A stretch of DNA of 64,000 nt, taken from NCBI RefSeq assembly GCF_003234365.2, contig NZ_CP126260.1, forward strand, positions 2,790,001 to 2,854,000. Direction: 5' to 3'. The notes beneath the pieces are model-generated. The model was not told where the DNA came from. It saw only the letters and a program-made list of their open reading frames with translations, and did not search any database. A program made the position numbers and the translations under genes. Below are positions 34,363 to 43,035 of the stretch, piece by piece. Numbering within the stretch: the first letter of the stretch is position 1; each line of letters starts with the position of its first letter. This stretch comes from Curtobacterium sp. MCJR17_020. Its GTDB lineage: Bacteria > Actinomycetota > Actinomycetes > Actinomycetales > Microbacteriaceae.

Positions 34363-35061
34363 CTATCGGTTCTGCGGTCGTGTGCCCTGCTGCAGCGGGC
34401 CGTTGTCCGCGTAGGCCAGGTCGGGGTTCGAGCGGTACAGCCGGGCCGGACGGTGCCGGCCCCCGCTCGTGGTCTCGTCGGTCGGCAGGATCGCGTCGGT
34501 CTTCTCGACCTGCCGACGGAAGTTCGCGGGGTCGAGCGCGCGCCCGAGCACCGCCTCGTACACCCCACGCAGCTCGGCGAGGGTGAACCGGTCCCCCAGG
34601 AAGGCCTGGGCGATGCGGGAGTACGACATCTTGGTGCGGAGCCGCCAGAGTGCGTACTCCACGATCCGGTCGTGGTCGAAGGCGAGCGGCGGGTGCTCAT
34701 CGGCGAGGAACCAGCGGACGTTCCAGTCGTCCGGCACGACGTTCGCCTCGTCCGGGTGCACGAGTGCCCAGTACACGATCGACACCACCCGGCTCGGTGA
34801 GCGGCCGACGTCGCCGAACGCGTAGAGCTGTTCGAGGTAGCGGGGCTGGACGTTCGTCGTCTCGCGCAGGCGCGCCGCGGCGGAGTCCTCGAGCCCCTCG
34901 TCGACGCCGACCCAGCCGCCGGGCAGGGCCCACGACCCCTCGAACGGTTCGGCCACCCGGCGCACCAGCGGCATCCACAGCGCCGGGGCCCCGGTGTCGG
35001 GGTGTGGGCGCAGCGCGACGATCACGGTCGAGACCGCGACGCGGATGCCTGCTTCGTCCAT
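34363..35061 (-). CDS. nrtR: NrtR-type Nudix transcriptional regulator
   Basis: A 232-residue protein: Nudix domain (about 8-140) followed by an NrtR-type winged helix (about 155-215, MSYSRIAQAFLGDRFTLAEL). The Nudix box is degenerate: where hydrolases have R-E-x-x-E-E, residues 63-68 are A-R-L-R-E-T, so catalysis is probably lost and the domain senses an NAD metabolite, as in NrtR. It is the first gene of the nadA-nadB-nadC-desulfurase operon and should be autoregulated through the palindromes upstream. Confidence 0.87.
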   Translation of the reverse strand: MDEAGIRVAVSTVIVALRPHPDTGAPALWMPLVRRVAEPFEGSWALPGGWVGVDEGLEDSAAARLRETTNVQPRYLEQLYAFGDVGRSPSRVVSIVYWALVHPDEANVVPDDWNVRWFLADEHPPLAFDHDRIVEYALWRLRTKMSYSRIAQAFLGDRFTLAELRGVYEAVLGRALDPANFRRQVEKTDAILPTDETTSGGRHRPARLYRSNPDLAYADNGPLQQGTRPQNR

Positions 35062-35070
35062 GGTGGACCT

Positions 35071-35113
35071 TAGTGTCAGTGTGACTCGAAGTATTCGGGT
35101 TGCAATGACACTA
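35071..35113. promoter_or_regulatory. Candidate NrtR operator pair
   Basis: TAGTGTCA at 35071-35078 is matched by TGACACTA at 35106-35113. Each is the outer half of a longer similar motif (TTAGTGTCAGTGTGACT and, on the minus strand, ATAGTGTCATTGCAAC). They lie 10-52 bp upstream of the regulator gene, over the expected operon promoter. Confidence 0.5.
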
Positions 35114-35227
35114 TCACCGCTGCGCGGTGTGTTGCGCCCGCAGGCGACTCCGGGTCGTCACGAACCGGAAACAGATCGTCACGAGGCCGAAAACTCCGCG
35201 ACGCCCCGCGTGGATACGGTGAGGACC

Positions 35228-35509
35228 ATGACGACGGTGACGAGGATGCATGCCGTGGTGTCGGGGACCGTCCAGGGGGTCGGCTTCCGGTACTGGACGG
35301 CACGGAAGGCCGACGGGCTCGACCTCGTCGGGTACGCCAGGAACCTCTGGGACGGCACCGTCGAGGTCGAGGCCGAGGGGCCGTCGGTCGCGGTCGAGAC
35401 GTTGATGGAGTGCCTGCGGAGCGGGCCGCCGTCGGCCACCGTGACCGATGTCGAGCTCCGGCCGGTCGTGCCGCACGGCGACGCCGACGGGTTCGCGATC
35501 CTGCACTGA
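35228..35509 (+). CDS. acyP: Acylphosphatase
   Basis: A 93-residue acylphosphatase, which hydrolyses carboxyl-phosphate mixed anhydrides. The signature VSGTVQGVGFRYWTARKA (catalytic Arg in GFRYW) and GYARNLWDGTVEVEAEGP (with the catalytic Asn) are clear. The ATG gives the usual family length. It is divergent from the NAD regulator gene, and may share its control region. Confidence 0.92.
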   Translation: MTTVTRMHAVVSGTVQGVGFRYWTARKADGLDLVGYARNLWDGTVEVEAEGPSVAVETLMECLRSGPPSATVTDVELRPVVPHGDADGFAILH

Positions 35510-35641
35510 CCCGGTCGCACCGACCGTGCACGTGCGGATGTCGGTGCGGAGCGGAATAATCGAATCCACTCAGGCGGTTGCCCTGTCTGCGCGTTCTGCG
35601 CCACCTCGTTCCACCAGTCGTGATCCACCAGGAGCTCCCGC

Positions 35642-37123
35642 ATGACCCAGGCCGTCGATTCCGCCCCCCGCACGGGAAGCGTCTCGCAACCGACCGCTGC
35701 CGAGACCCGACTCGTGATCGGGCTGCTGCTCGTGTCCGCGTTCGTCGTCATCCTCAACGAGACGATCATGGGTGTAGCGCTGCCGCGGCTCATGGACGAC
35801 CTCGACATCAGTGCGGCGACCGGGCAGTGGCTGACCACCGGATTCCTGCTCACCATGGCGGTCGTCATCCCGATCACCGGGTTCCTGCTGCAGCGGTTCA
35901 ACACCCGCCCCGTCTTCGTCTGGGCGATGGGCCTGTTCTCGGCCGGCACCCTGATCGCCCTGCTCGCGCCCGGGTTCACGCTGCTGCTCGTCGGCCGCAT
36001 CGTCCAGGCGAGCGGCACCGCGATCATGATGCCGCTCCTGATGACGACGGTGCTCACCCTCGTCGACCCGGCCCACCGTGGCCGCATCATGGGCAACATC
36101 TCGATCGTCATCTCGGTCGCGCCGGCCATCGGCCCGACGATCTCCGGGCTCATCCTCAACGCGTTCTCGTGGCGCTGGCTGTTCGGCTTCGTCCTGCCGA
36201 TCGCGATCGCCGCGCTCATCCTCGGCATGGTCAAGGTCCGCAACGTCTCGACGCCCCGCCGGGCACCGCTCGACGTGTTCTCGGTGATCCTGTCCGCGTT
36301 CGCGTTCGGTGGGATCGTCTACGGCCTGTCCAGCATCGGCGAGGCCGGCACCACCGGCCTGTTCGTCCCGGTCACCGCGCTCGTCGTCGGTGCCGTCGCC
36401 CTGGCGGTGTTCATCCTCCGACAGACCCGCCTGCAGCGCACCGACAGCGCCCTGCTCGACCTGCGCACCTTCCAGACCCGCGGCTTCACCGTCCCGATCG
36501 TCGCGATGGCGCTGAGCTTCATGGCGATGTTCGGCACGCTCATCCTGCTGCCGATCTACCTGGAGCGCGTCCTCGGGCTCGAGGTCCTGAACGTCGGACT
36601 GCTGCTGCTCCCGGGCGGGCTGCTCATGGGGCTCCTCTCCCCCATCGTCGGGCGCATCTACGACCGTCGCGGACCGCGCGTGCTGCTCATCCCCGGCTCG
36701 ATCATCGTCAGCGCGGTGCTCTGGGCGCTCTCCACGGTCGGCGTGGACACCAGCGTGTGGTTCGTCCTCGGGGCGCACGTCGTGCTGAGCATCGGCCTGG
36801 CGCTCACCTTCACCCCGCTGTTCACGGCGGCACTCGGTGGCCTGCCCCCGAAGCTCTACTCCCACGGCAGCGCGGTCCTCGGCACGGCGCAGCAGCTCGC
36901 CGGAGCCGCCGGCACCGCCCTGTTCGTCACCCTGCTCACGATCGGCGCGGCCACGGCAGCGACCGGCGCCGGCGCGGACGCCGTGGCCGCAGCGACCGCC
37001 TCGGGCGTGAAGACCGCGTTCCTGGTCGGCGCGGTGATCTCGCTGTTCGGCATCCTGGCATCGGTCTTCGTCACCCGTCCGGCGGTGCCCGAGGGCGCGC
37101 CGACGCCCCCGCCCGCGCACTGA
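35642..37123 (+). CDS. MFS drug transporter, DHA2-like
   Basis: A 493-residue membrane protein with the MFS motifs: NETIMGVALPRLMDDL near the first helix, and QRFNTRPVFVWAMG (motif A region), GAPTISGLILNAFSW-type antiporter region read as APAIGPTISGLILNAF. The N-terminal 20 residues and C-terminal PPPAH tail are polar. Monocistronic; no neighbouring regulator. The substrate is unknown. Confidence 0.9.
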   Translation: MTQAVDSAPRTGSVSQPTAAETRLVIGLLLVSAFVVILNETIMGVALPRLMDDLDISAATGQWLTTGFLLTMAVVIPITGFLLQRFNTRPVFVWAMGLFSAGTLIALLAPGFTLLLVGRIVQASGTAIMMPLLMTTVLTLVDPAHRGRIMGNISIVISVAPAIGPTISGLILNAFSWRWLFGFVLPIAIAALILGMVKVRNVSTPRRAPLDVFSVILSAFAFGGIVYGLSSIGEAGTTGLFVPVTALVVGAVALAVFILRQTRLQRTDSALLDLRTFQTRGFTVPIVAMALSFMAMFGTLILLPIYLERVLGLEVLNVGLLLLPGGLLMGLLSPIVGRIYDRRGPRVLLIPGSIIVSAVLWALSTVGVDTSVWFVLGAHVVLSIGLALTFTPLFTAALGGLPPKLYSHGSAVLGTAQQLAGAAGTALFVTLLTIGAATAATGAGADAVAAATASGVKTAFLVGAVISLFGILASVFVTRPAVPEGAPTPPPAH

Positions 37124-37164
37124 CCGCGGTGCCGCCCACGGGTCCACGTGGCATCGTGGGCGGC

Positions 37165-38412
37165 ATGCGGTCGACGGCGAGCGAACTGAACTGGTCCGGC
37201 ACGGTCACCTACACGGCCGAACAGGTGCTCCGACCGGGCTCGATCGACGAAGCGGCCGAGGTGGTCGCACGCTCCCCCCGGGTGCACGGGCTCGGCACCC
37301 GGCACTCGTTCAACGACTCCGCCGACGCCCCGGGGGTCCTGCTCGACCTGACCGCGATCCCCACCGACCTGGTCGTCGACCCCGAGCGGCGGACGGCGAC
37401 CCTCGGAGCCGGTACCCGCTACGGCGTCGTCGCGCCCGACCTCGACCGCGCCGGGTTCGCGCTGCACAACATGGGCTCGCTCCCGCACATCTCCGTCGGC
37501 GGCGCGGTCGCCACCGGCACCCACGGCTCCGGCACCACCCTCGGCTCGCTGACCACCGCGGTCCGGTCCCTCGAACTGCTCGGCCCCGACGGTTCGCTCC
37601 GGACCGTCGACCGCACCGACCCGGCGTTCCCCGGCACCGCCCTGCACCTCGGGCTGTTCGGCATCGTGACCCGGGTCACGCTCGACCTCGAACCCACCTA
37701 CCGGATGCGGCAGGACTCGTACGGGCCGTTCCCGTGGAGCACGTTCACCGACCACGTCGCCGCAGTCCACGCCGCCGGGTACTCGGTGTGCGCCTACACG
37801 GTGTTCGGCGACGAGATCAGCGAGGCGCTCGTGAAGTCCCGGGTCCCCGACGGCGCCGACGACGTCGCCGTGCCGGACGACCTGTTCGGCGCTCCCCGGC
37901 TGCCCGGCTCGCCCGGCGACGGCCACCACACGGCGCGCGACGGCTCGGTGGGACCGTGGTGGGACCGGCTGCCGCACTTCCCCATCGAGTCCGTGCCGAG
38001 CCACGGGTCCGAGGTGCAGAGCGAGCACTTCGTCCCGCTCCGGCACGCGGCGGCGGCGCTCGACGCCCTGCGCGGGCTGGCCGACCGCATCCAGCCGCAC
38101 CTGCACGTGTGCGAGCTGCGGACGATGGCGGCCGACGACCTCTGGCTGAGCCCGACCCAGGGCGAGGACGTGCTCTGCATCGCGTTCACCTGGCAGAAGC
38201 ACCCGGAGGCGGTCGCTGCGCTGCTGCCCGACCTCGAGGCGCGGCTCGCCCCGTTCGACGGGCGACCGCACTGGGGCAAGATGAGCTCGCTCGACGGCGA
38301 CGCGATCGCGCAGCTGTACCCGCGGGTGGCGGACGTCCGTGAGCTGATCGCACGAGCCGACCCGGACCGGACGTTCGCATCCGCGTTCGGCGAGCGGGTG
38401 CTGCGGGCCTGA
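37165..38412 (+). CDS. FAD-linked alditol oxidase-like enzyme
   Basis: A 415-residue flavoprotein of the alditol/L-gulonolactone oxidase group. The N-terminal PCMH-type FAD domain has HGLGTRHSFNDSADAPG and the covalent-flavin His in VATGTHGSGTTLGSL; the C-terminal ALO-type domain has FASAFGERVL at the end. Enzymes of this group oxidise polyols such as xylitol or sorbitol to aldoses, releasing hydrogen peroxide. The exact polyol is not evident. Start at ATG 37165. Confidence 0.9.
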   Translation: MRSTASELNWSGTVTYTAEQVLRPGSIDEAAEVVARSPRVHGLGTRHSFNDSADAPGVLLDLTAIPTDLVVDPERRTATLGAGTRYGVVAPDLDRAGFALHNMGSLPHISVGGAVATGTHGSGTTLGSLTTAVRSLELLGPDGSLRTVDRTDPAFPGTALHLGLFGIVTRVTLDLEPTYRMRQDSYGPFPWSTFTDHVAAVHAAGYSVCAYTVFGDEISEALVKSRVPDGADDVAVPDDLFGAPRLPGSPGDGHHTARDGSVGPWWDRLPHFPIESVPSHGSEVQSEHFVPLRHAAAALDALRGLADRIQPHLHVCELRTMAADDLWLSPTQGEDVLCIAFTWQKHPEAVAALLPDLEARLAPFDGRPHWGKMSSLDGDAIAQLYPRVADVRELIARADPDRTFASAFGERVLRA

Positions 38413-38481
38413 CCCGCGCCTCCAGTCCGACGCCCCCGCGCCCCGACCCACCTGCGCTCCGGAACCGGTCCGCAGCGCGCG

Positions 38482-38976
38482 TCAGCGCAGGCGGGTGACC
38501 ACCTTCGCATCCCCGTCCCAGTGCCGGAGACCGCCCACGGTGAGCACCTCGGGCAGGGGCGCGTCCGCAGCGAGGACCCGGAGCGCCGCCGGCAGGTCGA
38601 CGTCGCGGATCCGCCGAGCGAGGGTGACGTGCGGCGCCCACCGACCGGGCAGCGACGAGTCGAGCGAGCCCGGAGCGGCGGCGTCGACCGCGCGGTGGAA
38701 GCGGGCCAGTGGCTCGTCGACGACCACACCGAGGCCGAGCACGTGCCGACCGGGGCCGGCGGGGAAGAGCAGGACACCGGCGACGCGCAGGGCCTCGGGC
38801 ACCGCGACGTCGAGGTCCGTCGGCACGGGAACGGCCTCGCCGGCCACGAGGGTGACGTGCGGGTCGTTCGTGCCCGAGTGGCCGAGGCTCGGCAGCTCCG
38901 CGGCGACGAGGGTCTGCCAGAGCGCCCGGACCGCTGCGTCCGAGGGGCCGTCGAGGACGAGTTCGATGCTGCGCAC
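38482..38976 (-). CDS. 2'-5' RNA ligase family (2H phosphoesterase) protein
   Basis: A 164-residue protein with two catalytic H-x-T motifs, NDPHVTLVAG and WAPHVTLARR, spaced about 80 residues apart as in the LigT/2H phosphoesterase fold. The two His residues cleave or join cyclic or 2'-5' phosphodiesters. GTG at 38976 gives the fold start SIELVLDGPSDAA; GTG at 38997 is an alternative, and neither has a good ribosome-binding site. Confidence 0.82.
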   Translation of the reverse strand: MRSIELVLDGPSDAAVRALWQTLVAAELPSLGHSGTNDPHVTLVAGEAVPVPTDLDVAVPEALRVAGVLLFPAGPGRHVLGLGVVVDEPLARFHRAVDAAAPGSLDSSLPGRWAPHVTLARRIRDVDLPAALRVLAADAPLPEVLTVGGLRHWDGDAKVVTRLR

Positions 38977-39122
38977 GTACCGAGTGAACCAAGGCACCCC
39001 GTGACGGCGATGTAACACGGCGGAACGGAACTCGCACCGGGGACTCGCGCCCGTCACACTCGACTCCACGCCGCGGACCACCGCGGCTCCCCCGCACAGC
39101 ACGGCCCACGAGGAGCACCAGC

Positions 39123-40076
39123 ATGTCCGCAGCCCCCGCACTGCCCGAGAAGCCGAAGGGCAAGCGCCCGATCGGCTGGATCATCGCCGCCGTCATCGTC
39201 GTCGTGGCGATCGTCGTCGCCGTCATCGTCGGAGTCGTGCGCTCCGGGGGCGACAACGGTGGCGCTGCCGCCGGTGACGCTGCGCCGAAGACCGTCACCA
39301 TCGGTGTCTCGGACAAGTCGCTGCCCTACTGGAACACGTACGTGAAGGCCGCCAAGGAGCAGCTCAACGTCACCGTGAAGCTCCAGAACTTCTCGGACTA
39401 CTCGCTGCCGAACCCTGCGCTCAAGGACAAGCAGATCGACATCAACCAGTTCCAGCACATCCAGTACCTGGCGAACTACAACGTCACCTCGGACGACGAC
39501 CTGCAGCCGATCGGCGCGACGGCCGTCTACCCGCTGCCGCTGTACTCGACGAAGGTCTCCGACGTCGCGGACTTCGAGGACGGCGCGAAGGTCGCGATCC
39601 CGAACGACGCCATCAACGAGGCCCGTGCGCTCCTGGTCCTGCAGGCCGCTGACCTGCTCGAGCTCAAGGACGGCGGCAACGCCTTCTCGACCACGGCCGA
39701 CATCACCTCGCACAAGGTCGACGTGCAGACGCTCGACGCCTCGCAGACCGCGAACGCCCTGCAGCAGGGCTCCGTCGAGGGCGCGATCGTCAACGTGAAC
39801 TACGCCACCTCGGCCGGGCTCGACACCAAGGACGCGATCTTCCAGGACGACCCGAAGAGCGCCTCCGCCGCCCCGTACGTGAACGTCTTCGCCGTCCGCG
39901 ACGCCGACAAGACCAACAAGACGTACCTCGACCTTGCGAAGCTGTTCCAGGACGACGCCGTGCAGAAGGTCTTCGCGAAGGACTACCCGGACGCCGTCCC
40001 GAGCGACGAGAGCGCCGCCTCGCTGCAGAAGGAGCTCACCACGGTCGAGTCCGACGCGAAGGCGGCAGCGGAGTAG
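39123..40076 (+). CDS. metQ: Methionine ABC transporter substrate-binding protein, membrane-anchored
   Basis: A 317-residue NlpA/MetQ-family binding protein for methionine (possibly D-methionine). Instead of the usual Cys lipobox it has a 27-residue hydrophobic span (about 17-42, IIAAVIVVVAIVVAVIVGVV) that may be an uncleaved anchor. The NlpA core begins at KTVTIGVSDKSLPYW, with QHIQYLANYN and AIVNVNYATSAGL. It is the first gene of metQNI. Confidence 0.9.
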   Translation: MSAAPALPEKPKGKRPIGWIIAAVIVVVAIVVAVIVGVVRSGGDNGGAAAGDAAPKTVTIGVSDKSLPYWNTYVKAAKEQLNVTVKLQNFSDYSLPNPALKDKQIDINQFQHIQYLANYNVTSDDDLQPIGATAVYPLPLYSTKVSDVADFEDGAKVAIPNDAINEARALLVLQAADLLELKDGGNAFSTTADITSHKVDVQTLDASQTANALQQGSVEGAIVNVNYATSAGLDTKDAIFQDDPKSASAAPYVNVFAVRDADKTNKTYLDLAKLFQDDAVQKVFAKDYPDAVPSDESAASLQKELTTVESDAKAAAE

Positions 40077-41116
40077 TGCCGGTCCTCGTCGAACTCCGCG
40101 GCGTCTCGAAGCACTACCGCCGCGCCGACACCGGCGAGACCGTGGTGGCCGTCGAGGACGTCTCCCTGGACGTGCACCAGGGAGAGGTCCTCGGCGTCAT
40201 CGGGTACTCCGGTGCCGGCAAGTCCACCCTCGTCCGTCTGGTGAACGCCCTCGAGCTGCCCAGCTCCGGGACGGTCACCGTGGCGGGCAAGGAACTGACG
40301 GCGATCCCCGAGCGGGATCGCCGTCTGGCGCGTCGCAACATCGGGATGATCTTCCAGCAGTTCAACCTGTTCCGGTCCCGCACCATCGCCGGCAACGTCG
40401 CGTACCCGCTCAAGGTCGCCGGTGTGCCGAAGGACGAGCGGGACCGTCGCGTGGCCGAGCTGCTCGACTTCGTCGGGCTCCTCGAGCGCGCCCACGCCTA
40501 CCCGGAGCAGCTGTCCGGCGGTCAGAAGCAGCGTGTCGGCATCGCGCGGGCACTCGCGGCGTCGCCCGACCTCCTGCTCGCCGACGAGGCCACCAGCGCC
40601 CTCGACCCGGAGACCACGTCCGAGGTGCTCGGGCTGCTCCGCCGGGTGAACAAGGAACTCGGCGTCACGATCATCGTCATCACGCACGAGATGGACGCCG
40701 TCCGGCAGATCGCCGACCGCGTCGCCGTGATGGAGCAGGGGCGCGTCGTCGAGGTCGGGGACGTCTACGACGTGTTCTCCGCACCGAAGACGGGTGCTGC
40801 GCAGCGGTTCGTCCGCACCGCGCTGCACGACCGCCCCTCGGTCGACACGCTCGCTCGCCTGCGCGAGCGTCACCCCGGTCGCCTGGTGACCGTGCAGATC
40901 ACCGACGAGGCCGGGCTGCAGAACCGGATCGACGCCGCGTTCCGGTCCGCAGGGGTCACCGCCGAGCTCGTCTACGGCGGGGTCGGCGAGATCCGCGAGC
41001 GCCGGATCGGTTCGCTCACGTACGAGCTGACGGCCGACGGCTCCGCCGCCATCGACCGCGCCGTCGCCGCACTGCGTGCCGACGGCGTCACGACCGACGA
41101 GGAGGCAGCAGCGTGA
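40076..41116 (+). CDS. metN: Methionine ABC transporter ATP-binding protein
   Basis: A 346-residue ATPase driving methionine import. Walker A GYSGAGKSTL, signature LSGGQKQRVGIARAL, Walker B LLLADEATSALD and the switch His in VITHEMD are intact. Residues about 270-346 form the C-terminal NIL regulatory domain (LVTVQITDEAGLQNRI), which in relatives binds methionine for feedback inhibition. GTG overlaps the metQ stop by one base. Confidence 0.95.
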   Translation: MPVLVELRGVSKHYRRADTGETVVAVEDVSLDVHQGEVLGVIGYSGAGKSTLVRLVNALELPSSGTVTVAGKELTAIPERDRRLARRNIGMIFQQFNLFRSRTIAGNVAYPLKVAGVPKDERDRRVAELLDFVGLLERAHAYPEQLSGGQKQRVGIARALAASPDLLLADEATSALDPETTSEVLGLLRRVNKELGVTIIVITHEMDAVRQIADRVAVMEQGRVVEVGDVYDVFSAPKTGAAQRFVRTALHDRPSVDTLARLRERHPGRLVTVQITDEAGLQNRIDAAFRSAGVTAELVYGGVGEIRERRIGSLTYELTADGSAAIDRAVAALRADGVTTDEEAAA

Positions 41117-41784
41117 ACAACTCGTTCCAGAGCGTGATCGACACGTTCGACGTCTTCCTCGCCGCCATGCGCGACACCATCGTGATGTCGCTCGTGTCGC
41201 TCGTCATCGCCGGCGTCATCGGGCTCGCCCTCGGGCTGCTGCTCTACGCGACCCGGCCCGGCAACCTGCTCGGCAACCGCACCGCGTACACGATCATCAA
41301 CGTCGTCGTGAACCTGGTCCGGCCGATCCCGTTCGTGATCTTCCTCGCCGCGATCGCGCCGCTGTCGCGCGTCGTGGTGCAGACCACGATCGGCGTGCCC
41401 GCGGTGACCTTCGCGATCTCGCTGGCAGCGGCCTTCGCCGTGTCGCGCATCGTCGAGCAGAACCTGCTCGCGGTCGACCCCGGCGTCGTCGAGGCGGCTC
41501 GCGCGTCGGGCGCTCACCCGATCTCGATCCTGCTGACCGTCCTGATCCCCGAGGGCCTCGGGCCGCTCATCCTCGGCTACACGTTCATCTACATCGGCAT
41601 CGTCGACATGACGGCGCAGGGTGCGTTGATCGGTGGCGGTGGACTCGGCGAGTACGCGATCACCTACGGATCGCAGCGGTACGACTGGTGGATCGTCTAC
41701 GTGTCGGTGGCGGCGATCGTCGTCATCGTGCAGCTCGGCCAGTTCGTCGGCAACCGGCTGGCGCGCGCGACCCTGCGTCGCTGA
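41113..41784 (+). CDS. metI: Methionine ABC transporter permease
   Basis: A 223-residue permease with five hydrophobic helices and the EAA-type coupling loop (VVEAARASGAHPISILLTVL). GTG overlaps the metN stop by 4 bp. It completes the metQNI operon, which ends at a long hairpin 60 bp downstream. Confidence 0.94.
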   Translation: MNNSFQSVIDTFDVFLAAMRDTIVMSLVSLVIAGVIGLALGLLLYATRPGNLLGNRTAYTIINVVVNLVRPIPFVIFLAAIAPLSRVVVQTTIGVPAVTFAISLAAAFAVSRIVEQNLLAVDPGVVEAARASGAHPISILLTVLIPEGLGPLILGYTFIYIGIVDMTAQGALIGGGGLGEYAITYGSQRYDWWIVYVSVAAIVVIVQLGQFVGNRLARATLRR

Positions 41785-42094
41785 CGCGGACACGCCGCTC
41801 GCGGCGTGTGCTGCGATCTCCGCACGTGCCGTGGACGTGACTGCCTGGAGGCCCGGTGCCGGTTCCTGGAACCGGCACCGGGCCTCCAGTGCGTTGCCGC
41901 GTTGCGGGCGCGCCCCGCGTCGTCCGCCGAGCGGTCACGGGCTTCCACGTCGCGCCGCTCACGTCCGCCGAGGTTCCACGACTCGCCGCACGCGTTCCGC
42001 CGAGGTTCCACGAACGCCCACTGCGAGCGCCGAGATGCCGAGACTTCGGAACCTCGGGGACGCGCCGGGCGGGCAGGAGCGGGCGGGGCGCGCG
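41785..42094. other. 310-bp intergenic repeat cluster
   Basis: No gene is seen. From left to right it holds the metI terminator (41845-41889), two direct copies of CCGCCGAGGTTCCACGA (41965-41981 and 41997-42013) and an inverted GGAACCTCGG at 42048-42057. The CGAGGTTCC word also occurs in the palindromes at 25914 and 55631. Confidence 0.7.
41845..41889 (+). terminator. metQNI terminator, perfect 21-bp hairpin
   Basis: Arms 41845-41865 and 41869-41889 are exact complements with a 3-base loop. The distal arms carry CTGGAGGCCCGG, the same core as other hairpins in the window. Confidence 0.8.
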
Positions 42095-42871
42095 TCAGGC
42101 GGCCGGGGACTCCACGGTCTCGATCGTGCCGGTCGCTCCGGGGTGCTCGTAGTGCGCGCGCACCAGGATCGGACGGTGGTCGGAGATGCCCGCCGGCAGG
42201 GTCTCGACGCCGGCGATGTGCAGCCCGACGCTCGTCGCGAAGTCGAAGTGGCCCGTGAACTTGCGGTAGCGCAGGTACGTCGGCTGGTCGGACAGCGACA
42301 GTGCGAACCCGCCCTGCTCGATCTTGCGACGCAGGTTCGTCTGGAACCAGGGGTAGTTGAAGTCGCCGACCATGACCGCGGGGACGTCCTTCGCGAGCTC
42401 GCGGAGGAACTGGTGCGCCGCCTCGATCTGCTTGCGGCGCAGGGAGTTCGTCGCGGTCAGCGGTGAGGCGTGGAACGAGGCGACGACGACCTCGGCGTCG
42501 GCCTCGGTGTCGCGCAGGTGCATCGCGATGAGCCGTTCGTGCGCGGGTGCGAGGACCCGGTCGTGCAGGGACTTCTGCAGCGAGTGGATGCTGAAGTCCT
42601 GCACCTCGAAGCGGTCGTCGCGCTTGTAGATCGCGAGTCCGAGGCGGTTCGTGCGGGTCGACGCGGCGAGCGAGAGCCCACCGATCGACGGGGCCAGGTC
42701 GTTGCTGTCGCACTCCTGCACGCAGAGGACGTCGGCGTCGGAAGCCTCGGCCAGGGCGGCGAGTTCACCGTTCGCGGTGTGCTCGCGGAGGTTGTAGCTG
42801 ACGACCCGGAGGGCAGTGGGCGGCACGCCTGCGTCGGTGGCGATCGTGCTCTGCTGTTCTGGCGCGGCCAT
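42095..42871 (-). CDS. Endonuclease/exonuclease/phosphatase family protein
   Basis: A 258-residue EEP-fold protein. The metal-binding and catalytic blocks are visible: VVSYNLREHT, DVLCVQECDSN (Glu), SFHASPLTATNS, VMVGDFNYPW (Asp/Asn) and GISDHRPILV (His). It may act on nucleic acid, inositol phosphate or lipid; nothing in context decides. No signal peptide is present, so it is probably cytoplasmic. Confidence 0.87.
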   Translation of the reverse strand: MAAPEQQSTIATDAGVPPTALRVVSYNLREHTANGELAALAEASDADVLCVQECDSNDLAPSIGGLSLAASTRTNRLGLAIYKRDDRFEVQDFSIHSLQKSLHDRVLAPAHERLIAMHLRDTEADAEVVVASFHASPLTATNSLRRKQIEAAHQFLRELAKDVPAVMVGDFNYPWFQTNLRRKIEQGGFALSLSDQPTYLRYRKFTGHFDFATSVGLHIAGVETLPAGISDHRPILVRAHYEHPGATGTIETVESPAA

Positions 42872-43035
42872 GCTGCCTTCCTGTCCGGGTGGTCCGGGTC
42901 ACCCTGCCGCGGCAACCGTACTCGGCGTTCGCAAACGGATGCTGAGACTGTAACGCCTGTCGGGTTTCGCGCGTGTGACCGTGACGGAAACGGACAGTCG
43001 TGGGCTGCGCTCAGGGCCGCGTGGAACCGCGCGGG

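Noticed and set aside
38998..39122. S-box (SAM) riboswitch before metQNI
   Set aside because: No SAM-I or SAM-II core is visible in the short leader.
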